64,000 nt of DNA, from contig WIDE01000013.1 in the NCBI GenBank assembly GCA_015039315.1, positions 183,556 through 247,555 of the forward strand. Reading direction: 5' to 3'. The position numbers were made by a program, and so were the translations under genes. The DNA comes from Clavulina sp. PMI_390. Its lineage: Eukaryota > Basidiomycota > Agaricomycetes > Cantharellales > Hydnaceae. Positions within the stretch are counted from its first letter, which is position 1. Each line of letters starts with the position of its first letter. The notes under the pieces are model-generated. The model searched no databases. It was not told the origin of the DNA and was given only the letters and a program-made list of their open reading frames with translations. Below, one piece after another: positions 48,984 through 62,000 of the stretch.

Positions 48984-51135
48984 GGTTGTTGGGAAGGAAT
49001 TCGCTGTCGTGTGGTGGAGGAAAATTTAGCCTGGCTGCTAGTCGAGAGTGGTGAGAGATCAATATCGGGGTAGTAGCGATTGTGCGACGAGAAACGCGGA
49101 CGTACGCAGCGATCAGAAGCGTGGTTATGCAATTAGGCGTTGATTAGTGTGCCCCGCACACAGTAATGAGACGAATCAGACGCGAGACGCGCCCAGGAAG
49201 CTTGTGGTGACCACTAGAGGGTCGGGGTTTTCGGAAACTTCCTATCTGAGCCCCGATACACACAAACATCGGCCATTCATCCACCACTTGATCCCACATC
49301 CACAGTCCAGTCTCCATCTCATGTATCCATTTGACATAGTTCATCGCATCGCAAATAATGTTACAAATTCGAGCTCCACACTACCCTTAGAGTGTCCTCG
49401 ACCCTTGGTTTATTGGCAGCCGCCCCGTGCTGTCTGCAACCTGGTTGTCTAGCCTACAGGACATCACATGTTCCATCATGCCCTGATGGAAATTATCTCT
49501 CTGATATTCCAACCCCCATATAATTCAATGACGAATTCGAAGGTGACTCTAGGCTATGAGTTGCACAAAGGCCTTATACAGTTGTAAATGATGGGGGGTA
49601 CTAAGTCTACATATACATCTGATTCTGATTTTCATGATCATCATGGCCCACTTGACATACTTCGCTCTCTCGATGACCCGCAACTGCCTCAGTGTCTATA
49701 AACTGATCTATATGAAAGCTCTTAACTAGCAAGCCGAAGAGAGAGAAAGAGAGGCTCGGCAAGATGGTGCACGCGGAACTTGCGAAGGCCGTGCACCAAA
49801 CTCATTCTTTCTGTTCACCCCTAATCAGCATGAGACTATCCGATTATCAAGAACCCTTGAGCCACCTCTCTAAAGCACCGGCGGTCTATTTCAGACAATA
49901 CGAGTATGAGATCCTCCGTCTACTGACTAAGGATGCGCTGCACTGCACTATCGCGCCAACTCTCAGAATTTATTGCCTGTCCGAACTATCATAATGAATG
50001 GAATTTGAAACATCCGATCGCTCCAAGCCATAGAATCGGACACCTCCGAGCCCATCAACAGACGCCCGCATAAACATCTTGTCCCTCCACAATAATTGAG
50101 GTGTTCGGTTCCTCGTACGGCAATTCCTATCGGAAATCTCGCTTTGCAAGCCAATTATCAATCCTCCCTGATCAGCCTTGCGCTCGGGGCCGATCATCCG
50201 CGCTGTCTCCAGATCTTTTTTTGCCAACTCTGGATCCGAATACGCCACCGCCACACGAAAACTCTCAAGGTCGTCAGCTTCAGCCAGTTTGAAAATATGC
50301 CGTCACTTCGCAAGTGATAATAGCGAGCCTAACCGCTTGAATCGCGTACGGCATGCCGGCTTATCTATCCTTGAAGGGAAGGAGGCTGCTGCTTGTGAAT
50401 GGAGGACTTTGTCGTGCCTCGAGTCGCCACCCTCTTATTCCCAGTCCATGCTATATATACAATTTCATACCTCTCGAGCCCATACTCCGATTGCCCTATC
50501 GGCCAGACGTGCCACTGATGGTGTTTAAGTGTCTGGGCGGAGATGAGTGGTGTATTGCACGAGTAGGATAAGGTCGAGCAACTCTCCTGGAGGCAGAACA
50601 ATTAGCTTCCCACCCAAGACACACAGACCGAATATAGCTTTCTCCAGTACCGAGCATGATTTATATTTATATTGCTTTCGCTTCACGTTATCACTCTGGT
50701 CGACACGGGGATATTGATAGCTGAGCATAGTCCAATAACGGTGATCCCCTACCCGAGGCTAAGCGCATGCAGCTTTGATCACGTCTTGGTCGAGATTCCG
50801 ACAAATACTCCAACTTATCGACGTGGCTAGATTAGAGAGCTTCTCAACGCACAGTAGGAAGTAGGATGGGCTACGTATCGTAAGACATGAGGTAACATTC
50901 GCGACAGAGTGGCGGGCCCTGAGCGAGCAAGCTCACGGCACTGCATCCGAGTCGAGAACAAATAGCCAAAGAATATGCATGGGGATGACAAAATCGGGAG
51001 TTCACGGGAGGATAGCGGAGGATAACACAGGATAAACGAATCAAGAACGAGGGGAGGAGAGAAGAGGAGAGAATCAGTAGGTGACCAAGATACACCTATT
51101 GTCCGAGGCACTAGATTATCCACCCGTGTAGATGA
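48984..51135. other. intergenic: RhoGAP promoter and calcineurin 3' flank
   Basis: About 2.15 kb with no confident gene. Open frames up to 116 codons exist on both strands but show no domain, codon bias or splice support. An 8-bp inverted repeat (GGTGCACG/CGTGCACC) with 16-nt spacer is at 49766-49797. Confidence 0.5.
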
Positions 51136-53777
<2,642 letters not shown>

Positions 53778-54640
53778 GGCGACTGATTAGATGAAGTTTG
53801 TGACGGTCGGTGGGCAGGACGAGGGGGGCGGTGATTACAGCGCCAAGGCAGTTCCTGAACTCGTTGCGCGCGCTCTTGACGGTAGAAGCGGCGGCTGGCG
53901 GTTCTTTGGATAAAGATCGTGCACGGAGTTCAGTAATGGGACTCAGCAGCGTGTGATATCAGGCTGTAGGACGGTCGGGTCGTCGTTGGATCGGGGGCAA
54001 CCTGAAGGGGTCTCGTTGCAGGCTGTTGTGGTCTGCTTAGTCAATCATCAATACGAGTGAATGCGGGATCTGGAACCGCTCGTTCAAGGTTAAGGCGGCT
54101 CGATGGACCAGTGAATTTGATATAATGTTCTGTAAGCATTTATCATCGGCATTGTTTCTAGAAGCGCAGCTAATTATGGGTTTGTAGCTCATCAACTGAG
54201 AGCTCGCCTCACTAAAAATTATCACTGTAATTATGACCCATAGATATATCAATCGAACCCGTCAATCCCACTCAGCATTCAGAGAAATTAACAAGATGTC
54301 ATTAGAAGTGGGAGGAGTACGAGTATGCTCATGGTATATTATACATCCTGGTACAACCTTGGATAATGACATCCAAACGACATTGGCTTAAGAGAATGAG
54401 CAAATGAAGGACACACCTTGGGTGAATATCTCCAAGAGCACATTTTGATCAAGCCCATACACCTTAGAATTTGTCCAGGAAGTCGGCAACAAGCTGAGAT
54501 CCTGAAACAGAAAGTAACATCAGTACACAGCGAAGCAAGCCGCGGAAAATAGGATTGGGAAAGTTTCAGATAAGCCGATGTTTTCATGCCTCAGAATTCC
54601 GCGGCATTCACAAGTATTGCACATGGCAACCACGAGCTAT

Positions 54641-54664
54641 GCTGGTTGTCCAAAGACAACCAGC
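54641..54664. other. perfect 10-bp hairpin with CAAA loop
   Basis: GCTGGTTGTC-CAAA-GACAACCAGC forms a fully paired 10-bp stem with a 4-nt loop. It lies in noncoding sequence and would fold strongly in RNA from either strand. Function unknown; it may be part of a noncoding RNA or a processing site. Confidence 0.8.
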
Positions 54665-54967
54665 GCACCATAAGCAAGCCCCAACACCAACAACGCCTGC
54701 TCGAGCCTGAGCACAAAACGTGAACAGATGAACAAACGCGCCAGCATCAGAGCCGCGACGGAACTCAGTCGGCGGATCAACGAATGGATGAACTGTATTT
54801 CATCACAATCTACAACGTCAAGGGAATGGATACTAACCTGGGGCTGAGGCGGGTTGAGGAATGTAGCTGTATCGGCGCAGGCAGCGCTATTGAACAAGCT
54901 GGGAGCTGAATCACGAAAATCGAGTCAGTGACGTGCAATCGAGTAAAGGCGTGTCAAAAGGAAGGTC

Positions 54968-55047
54968 TCAGATATGAGAGTTTTGGTATATTGGTATCCA
55001 CAAAGCCGATGGCTTATTCGGAAGCAGAACTGAAGTTGGATCATCAA
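54968..55047 (-). ncRNA. candidate C/D-box snoRNA, copy A
   Basis: Reading the minus strand, the element opens with TTGATGAT (box C-like) and closes with CTGA (box D), 80 nt in all, the usual C/D snoRNA size. It shares a core (CAGTTCTGCTTCCGAA, then CGGCTTTGTGGA, then TATACCAAA) with copy B about 245 bp away. Similarity stops at the two boxes. An inner hairpin AAGCC-ATC-GGCTT is present. The target RNA is not identified, and no good terminal stem is seen. Confidence 0.4.
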
Positions 55048-55201
55048 TGAGAAAAGAAATCCGAAAGCTCCCTCACCTGAACTCGATATTGAGGAAACGA
55101 GCAATTCAAGCCCAGATGAAACTTTGTCTGCGCACAGATGTTATCTCTGAACAACCAGAAGAATCAGTCAACCTGCGCAATTGGAAGGGGGATCATAAGA
55201 G

Positions 55202-55302
55202 TTGACAGAATATTCAGAAGAGTTTCTTTGGTATAAAGTTGTCCACAAAGCCGTAAGCTTTTCGGAAGCAGAACTGATTGAAGGTTCATCATAAAAAGTC
55301 AA
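55202..55302 (-). ncRNA. candidate C/D-box snoRNA, copy B
   Basis: On the minus strand a perfect box C ATGATGA (55292-55286) and box D CTGA (55217-55214) enclose 79 nt. Outside them TTGAC (55302-55298) can pair with GTCAA (55206-55202), giving a 5-bp external stem. The interior is a diverged copy of element A. A duplicated element whose conservation limits coincide with boxes C and D is best read as a paralogous snoRNA pair, but no guide match to rRNA has been made. Confidence 0.45.
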
Positions 55303-55435
55303 GGCCATCATTATCACTGACCTATCCACAGTGATAAAATACCATATCACGATTCTATGGGAGGTTAGACATGGAGAGATGATAGAGGTTAATCAACTGG
55401 AGAAATCTTGTTCGCCAATGGTAGTGACGCTTGTT

Positions 55436-55461
55436 TGACCCCAGCGCTTTGGGGTCACGTG
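55436..55461. promoter_or_regulatory. palindrome plus E-box in the RPL30 promoter
   Basis: TGACCCCA-GCGCTT-TGGGGTCA is a perfect 8-bp inverted repeat. It overlaps CACGTG (55456-55461), an E-box bound by bHLH factors. It sits 150-175 bp before the RPL30 start codon, where a ribosomal protein gene activator site would be expected. The DNA-binding protein is unknown. Confidence 0.5.
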
Positions 55462-55610
55462 CGGGCATAGCAGTTCCAGTTTACGATTGTTTACGATCCA
55501 CCTCTCGTCGTCCACCGTTTCTTTCTTTCTCTCTCCGTCAGGTAATTATATCAGACATCAGCCTGAAAACAGCTAGATCCTAAGCATCTCTGCGACGTCC
55601 AATAGCACCA

Positions 55611-56276
55611 ATGGCCCCCACCAAGAAGTCCAAGTCCGCCAAGTCTTCCGAGTCGATCACCTCGCGTCTCGCACTCGTTGTCAAGTCTGGCAAGTACTCG
55701 CTGGGCTACAAGACTGCCCTTAAGCAAATGCGCAACAGCAAGGGTGAGTTGTCGTCTGTGCACAAAATCCTCTGTGGAGGGGACTGGAGCATTATGCCGA
55801 GAAGGTCCCCCGAGAGCTGACCAAACTCCTCCCTTTTCCCCTTTTTCACTATCATTCTAATCCTATTCTCCCAATCACCCATCTTTCCTGATTTTGTATT
55901 CGATCGATGCCGATTGTTCTTTGATGCTGATTGGGGGAATCGGGTTTGGAATGATTAGCCAAACTGGTCCTCATTGCCGCCAACTGCCCCCCTCTGCGCA
56001 AATCTGAGCTCGAGTACTACGCCATGCTGTCCAAGACTGCCGTCCACCACTTCCAGGGCACTAACTTGGCACTTGGCACTGCTGCCGGAAAGCTCTTCCG
56101 TGTTGGGTACGTGTGCCATTCACTTTTGTAGTCTCTTCCTGCGTATCTCGCACATTTTTCCGATCCTGGGTTTACTAACCGTGAATGCTTCCTTCCTATT
56201 TTCTCGTAGTGTCATGACTATCACCGACCAGGGTGACTCCGACCTTCTCACCATCGCTGAGGGTGCACAGGCGTAA
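55611..56276 (+). CDS. RPL30: 60S ribosomal protein L30 (eL30)
   Basis: Large-subunit ribosomal protein of the L7Ae/L30 kink-turn-binding family. Three exons encode about 115 residues, the usual length. Exon 1 is [11 protein letters not shown]...[20 protein letters not shown]. Exon 2 is [20 protein letters not shown]...[16 protein letters not shown]. Exon 3 is [21 protein letters not shown]. Introns are at 55744-55958 (215 nt) and 56107-56209. The leader before the ATG is pyrimidine-rich (near 55500-55540), as in other ribosomal protein genes. The first intron contains a kink-turn hairpin 35 nt after the donor, which suggests that L30 controls splicing of its own pre-mRNA as in yeast. Confidence 0.98.
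55779..55810 (+). promoter_or_regulatory. L30-binding kink-turn in RPL30 intron 1 (predicted autoregulatory element)
   Basis: GGGGAC (55779-55784) pairs with GTCCCC (55805-55810), extended by a U-G pair. Inside are GGAG on the 5' side and CGAGAA on the 3' side, closed by a short GCA/TGC stem with a TTA loop. The layout is a 3-nt bulge (CGA), then GA opposite GA: the tandem sheared G-A pairs of a kink-turn with its NC stem below and C stem above. Yeast L30 binds the same kind of internal loop in its own transcript next to the 5' splice site and blocks splicing. Here the hairpin starts 35 nt inside the intron. Fold and comparison are by eye. Confidence 0.75.
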
Positions 56277-56675
56277 AAAGCTGAACTGCTCTCAGTTCAC
56301 ACCACTTTCTCATCTGCTACTGCATCAATACACACGTTTATACTGTCGTTGTTTTGCATGCATATGTATGACCATGCGCTATGCTATACCCTGCTACTAA
56401 CTCTTCAGACTGCAGTTGATTGTCGTGAATTCCCCGGATAATTTTCAATGTGTGATCCTTTGAGCAATGCCTTTCGTTCCTGTTCCATCTCTATACAAGT
56501 GCTAGAAAAACCTGTCTGTACACTAGGTTTTGCTTTGTCCAAGTGATAAGGCGCTTCGAGGAGGCTAAGCGCCGGTTGTACTCGATCCTTGTTCGCCTTT
56601 CATCCATCCTGCCCTGCTACCACTTCAGCTTTTCCTTCATTCTCCACCTCTTCTAGACTTCTCGCCACTCTTCTC
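56277..56675. other. intergenic: RPL30 3' flank and RTF1 promoter
   Basis: 399 bp between genes in the same direction; no other gene seen. The last 100 bp are C/T-rich. Confidence 0.6.
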
Positions 56676-59000
56676 ATGGGCTCTTCTGACGAGCATTCCG
56701 ACGTCGACGTCGATGAGGAGCTGCTCGAGCTCGCATTTGATGTTGACGGTGGGGACTCGCCCACAGGTGGACGAAAACGCGCAGCCTCGTCCTCAATCAA
56801 GGCACGCCACGCTAAACGACGAAAACAAGAGTGAGCGCATCGTAGCTTGACGCGCAATGCTTCGAATCGTGCTCTGAATAGTGTGCTCTTTATGGACACG
56901 TGTGGCCTCTTGACACCCCAACCCCCTCGGTGCTTCACCTTTGTTCCGTCGGACCGCTTGTGTTATCGGGCTTGGTTTGTTAAAGAATGCTAGCGGATTC
57001 AGATGCGGAGGTGGATAGTCCGGAGAGCGAAGAAGATGATGCGAATCCATATCCACTCGAGGGCAAGTACAAAGATGAGCGGGACAGGCAGAAGTGAGTC
57101 TCTCTACTATAATGAGCATATCATTATCCCCAAAGGCACAACCGGCTCTTTCATTTACTGATACCCTTCATTCCGTATGAACTCAGGCTACTAATGATGC
57201 CAGAAGTGGATCGGGAAGCTATCATTGCCAGCCGACTAGAGGAGAAGCAGAAACTAGTCGATAAAATGAACATCAGCAATTTCCTCAAGACTCATCGTAA
57301 ACCCCAAGGTGATGCTGTGGATGATGACGCTGTCGCTAATGCTGCAAAACGTGAGCCAATTACCTTCTATGCTGCTAAATTGAGTTCCTGAGCCCCTGCA
57401 TGTAACCAGGCAAGCACACAACAGTGGGGAAGACGCTCGAAAAGTCCAAGGCATTGAACTCCCTTGCGGAAAAGCGCCGATCAAAGAAAGAACGTGACGC
57501 GAATCGGGTGCGTTTCTGAGCTCCATATTGTCAGCAGGAACAATGTCCCTCATTTAAATGCTCAGGATGACGATGCAGATTACGACGCTTCCCCTCGGAA
57601 ATCCAAACGACGCCCTGACGACGACGACAATTCGTCAGAAGACGGTGAGGTCGACAGTCGAACCATTGATCGTTCAACAGATCGTGGTAGCGATGAGATC
57701 AAGCTGGGGGACCTTATGAAGATTCGTCTAAAGCGCGAGCACCTCGCTGCGCACGTTCATCACAGGTGGTTCGAAGATCTTGTCAAAGGTATGAACTAGC
57801 ACGTCTTCGACTCTTGGTTGAGGTGTTCATCAATGCTTTCGGCCCCTAGGTGCTTGGGTGAGATACAACACAGGGCCTGATGGACAGGGAAACCCCATCT
57901 ACGTTATTTGCGAGATCACGAGTATGTAACCTATGGCTCTCTCTTAGAGAATACCCTCCTGAGCTTGTGTTGCAGATGTCGGGGCCGATCTTGTCAACGC
58001 GTACATACTTGATGGCACGGTACTAAGTGATAGGCAAATCGAGCTACGACATGCAGAGAAGATCAAAGCATGGAACATGGATCGGGTCTCCAACCGCGAT
58101 TTCCCTCAGGTGTGTTTCTTGGTTGCTTATGCCACAGCTCTTGCCTGATATTTACTCAACTCGCACCTTGGCTTCATGTGACAGGCGGAGTTCGATAGTT
58201 TGTGTAGGCATCTAAAGCGCGAACGTATGCATTTGCCTCGTCGGAGCCAAGTGGAGAAGAAAGCGGAACAAATTAGGGAAATTTTGCAACGGCCTCTGAC
58301 TAATGTAGGCTTGCCTCAGGTTGTCCCTATCCACTATCTACTAAACCTTACCCCCTTCATTACAGGCCGATATCACCCATATGCTATCAGAGAAGAAGCG
58401 TATTCGTCCTACAATTCCCCTCCATGACCTGGTCCTGCAGAGGAATACCCTATACCAACGCCGCCGCCTCGCCGAACACAGTAACAACCGTGAAGAAGTC
58501 ATCGCAATCGACAAAGAAATCGCAGAATTCGAGGCGAAACACCCTGAAACCCCTCGAGGAAACGAAGCATCTGACCGGACTGCTGTCCTAAATGAGCGAA
58601 ATCGCAAGATGGCAGCAGAGGATCGGAGGGCGATCGATGAAGCAGAAAGAGAGGCTCGGAAACGGAAAGCGGGAGAATCAAGTAGGCCAGGAACGCCTCC
58701 CGTGAAAGATCTTTCAGCTCGCGTAAAGACGATGTCAAAATTGCTTCATGACCCCAACTCCAGGTACGTCATCGCCTATGGCGGTCTTGTCTCGCTATTT
58801 CGTCAATGTGGTTCTCAATGTTACCATAACTAACTTCATATCCATTTTGTGCGTTTTACTTCGTGCGCCACCCGATGTTCAGGTCCTCCACGCCAAAACC
58901 TGCAGAGGCTATACCTAACACGTCAACGCCGAAACCTTCGGCGCCTTCTAATTTGAACGCAGTTGCAAACTCAATCGATCTGGATCTGGGTGATTTTTAG
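56676..59000 (+). CDS. RTF1: RTF1, Paf1 complex subunit (Plus3 domain)
   Basis: Nuclear elongation factor that rides with RNA polymerase II and promotes H2B ubiquitylation. The acidic start MGSSDEHSDVDVDEELLELA is joined to MLADSDAEVDSPESEEDDAN by an intron at 56831-56985 (donor GTGAGC, acceptor TTAAAG), which keeps frame. Then come the conserved PLEGKYKDERDRQKLLMMPE and REAIIASRLEEKQKLVDK. The Plus3 domain starts with LMKIRLKREHLAAHVHHRWF and continues AWVRYNTGPDGQGNPIYVIC and NVGADLVNAYILDGTV. The basic coiled-coil C-terminal half ends NSIDLDLGDF at 59000. An alternative start is the in-frame ATG at 56987, but exon 1 looks like a genuine Rtf1 N-terminus. All introns are short or moderate. 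Confidence 0.95.
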
Positions 59001-62000
59001 TAGATCAGATTGCCTTTTCAGCGTTTCCGTGCCGCATTAGGGATGTGCGTCAGTTCTCGCTTGCTATGATCATGTTATGCCCACTTGGACGCCAGTCAGT
59101 TACGTTTCTATTACCCTCAACCGCGCTGTGGATTCTAGACCTGTTCTTTGTACAATCCAATGCTACGCCATCATTCCTAGGATTGGGTATTTACTTCGTG
59201 TGAACAATATTAGAAGTTGCGATGGTCAGTACACTCCAAGGTCAGCATGGAATCGAAGTTGGTCCCTATCTGGCCGTTGTTGAGCCATTATAGCGCGAGA
59301 CTGAACGTAATAGTGCCGTCAAGTAGCTAAACACGGCAGCTGGGCAAAGATGGCCGATAGAGGCTTATCGATAGACTTGGGGTTCTTTCAACAGAGTGCT
59401 TTATTTTTGCGGTTAGTACCAGCTTCGTCACCGATGCCACACTTAGGAGTTGGAAATTTGCTAGGTGAGTCGTCATATAACTTCAAACCTTGAAGGTTAA
59501 TTGCGGATGGGTCTTTCCAGGGTCACAAGCGCTATCGCAAGTCGGACCGTACTGCGTCGTTCGACTCCAGGCTTGGAGTCAAAGCCACATCCGCCGTCCA
59601 CCCAGCCAGCGGAAGTGGCTTCAGCGATTTACCAGTACGGGACTATGATCCGTGAGCTAAACCACGCATGTCTCCTAGTTCAGGGAGATAGATCTAAGGT
59701 TCCACGCAAGGGTTGCTGAACCGCCGGGAATCTCCTCGAGAGGGAAGGCCATGTGGTGGCAATAGCCTTGGAGTTGCCAAGTACACACACCGCTAACTGC
59801 CCGCAAAAACAAGGAATCACGCGAGAACAGCGGCGTGGTAGGCGCAGAGCTTATTCTTGATCTCAAGATAAGAGGTGACAGCGGCTTGGGGACGGATACT
59901 CCTAGCGGAGTCCCTGGTCCAACGTCCATCCCCGCCCCGTGTGCACGCAGAATTTACGGGGGTTCGGGACGACCTACCGTCGGGTAAACCCCCGAGAAAG
60001 TTCGTAGAGCTTAGAGGCTAGTCTTAGCTGTCACCAGGCCACAATAGTAGCATTCTCGGGTCTTGGGGCAAAAGAGCCTCATCATCCACCAAATGAGCTT
60101 CATTTGGCCTTTTTTTTCTAAATCCTGAAAGAAGGGTTGCATCATGTTGAACGACACCACTAATTTTGCGGCTGTGAGGGATTTCTGGATCGCTCCGAAG
60201 ACTGCAGGTGAATCTGAGAGGGGAGTGGTCGATCGAATACCACCAAAGCATGAGCATAACGATGCCGTGTTGAACCGCATGGGGGCGGAGGCAAGCGCAA
60301 CTTTATGGACGGCATTCTCATCACCTCAATCCCGTTGAAGGTGGCGGATCACCAGAGATAGGGACGAAGCCTGCTTAAACGCTAGTGATGTCACTGGGAA
60401 GTTTCACGTCTGGAATTGTGCGAAGCTTCGAAGTCCCTCAGATCCAGGATATCGCACTGCAAATGGCGCTAGATACCCGCGGTGAGTGATCCCACAGCTG
60501 TACTTGAGGCACTTGTGCAGAGCTACGAAAGCACTGAGAGTGAGGCATTTCACAGGAAGCGGCAGATCATTCATGAGAGCTGGATATAACAGCTCCAGGG
60601 CTCCAATTAGGATTCTCTCAGGGCCGCGGGTGCCAGTATCAATCCACCTCCAGGCTCTCATACGCTGTAGTTGTTGCCAAAAGTTTGCCTACTCTGTAGG
60701 ATTGAGTCGGCGGGAGAGTGGAGAGAGACCCATGGAAAGTATGAGCTAGTACTCGGATGCTATCAATGGTCCTTGGTAGTTCGACGGTAGGCCAGCGAAC
60801 GAGGACCTTCGAGTAAGTTTGTATACTAAGACCTCTGGTTGGTAGTTTTTGTATTGGGGGGAGGAAATATATGGTGCACGTGACAGTGAGTTCCCACGCT
60901 CACTCTCCAACATTCCTGCACCAAAATCCAGTCATATTTGTTGTCCTCAGAGTCATCATGCATCGATGAGAAGGCTTAGGATCACTTTGAGAGCCATAAT
61001 TTATTCCACTACCTGATGTCTATTGTGACATAAACAGCCACTGGAGAGATATGAACCGTGCCAACATTCAACGATTTGACCATTGCCCAGACTCTCGACC
61101 ATCGCTTTATGGCACCAGGTTATTTGTCCAATCTACATCAACGCTACCATTGGTACTGCTATGATATCGAGGATCCTTTGAAGGTCCACTACCCTACCTT
61201 GATGTCAGCAGCGCTCTTACCCTCATATCCTCATATGCTAATGAGTTTACAATTCCGACCCCCGAGCCTTCCTCCTCATCAAGATGCTAATCCTTGTAAT
61301 TCGGGCCAAGCCAGCTAGCAGGAGTGCGACGCCGCACTTTGTTCAAGGCAACATCTGCCTCCATACATCAAACCAGTTCGCTTGGACCATGCCGAACAAG
61401 GGACTCAATCAGGTTCCAATGCATTCAATCATGTTCCAACATTCATCGGGAATTCAACACTTACGCTTTGTGGCCGTAACATATGGACTTTTACGACCTT
61501 GTGACCGACCGCTCGCTCGGTTAATCCCAACTCACTAGCTCAAATATGGCTGATCGTACCTGAGCGACAGATTCATTGGAGGGAAGTGAAATACGGTTAT
61601 TCCCGATTATCGATGGATCTCATATTTAAGAGGGTAGCTCAAGAGACCGGGTTTGCATAATGTTCAAATGTGCGTGTGATAGCTTCGCTGGATCACTTGA
61701 TCTTTGGAATACATAAGCTTTCCCCGACGCCCGCACCAATCTAGCAGGTCTAATTTACCCCCATCCAGGCAGGCGGCGGCTTATATGTAGCGGCACGACG
61801 GCAAGACTCGATGTAACTCTGGGAGACCGACATTGTCTCGGTCACAGTGATCTTGACATATTCAATACGCGGTACGCACTTTTGCGCCATTTGCCGTCCA
61901 AGGCCCCGGCATAATTTGATCTCGTGAGTTCAGATATGCATTTGTAGATGTATCTTCAGGGAAAGCAGCATTCCTACGCTCACGCTTTTGTAAGCCCATT

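Larger units (their letters stand above)
53778..55610. other. RNA-structure-rich spacer between calcineurin (-) and RPL30 (+)
   Basis: 1.8 kb between divergent genes. No protein-coding frame is supported. It contains two related minus-strand box C/D-like elements, a perfect 10-bp hairpin, a 9-bp hairpin and a 22-bp palindrome next to an E-box. On the minus strand TGATGA occurs five times (plus-strand sites 54045, 54189, 54800, 55041 and 55286); on the plus strand I find none. This suggests a minus-strand noncoding transcript. Confidence 0.5.

Noticed and set aside
49764..49994. Open frame starting MVHAELAKAVHQ in the RhoGAP-calcineurin spacer
   Set aside because: No homology recognised and no supporting splice or promoter signals; the start overlaps an 8-bp inverted repeat instead.
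54747..54806. Third C/D snoRNA candidate as a feature
   Set aside because: Box C (GTGATGA) and CTGA are present but the span is only 60 nt, with no copy and no terminal stem; kept only as part of the cluster finding.
56987..57100. RTF1 starting at the internal ATG 56987
   Set aside because: An AAG acceptor at 56985 joins exon 1 in frame, and exon 1 has an Rtf1-like acidic N-terminus followed by a basic stretch, so the upstream start is preferred.
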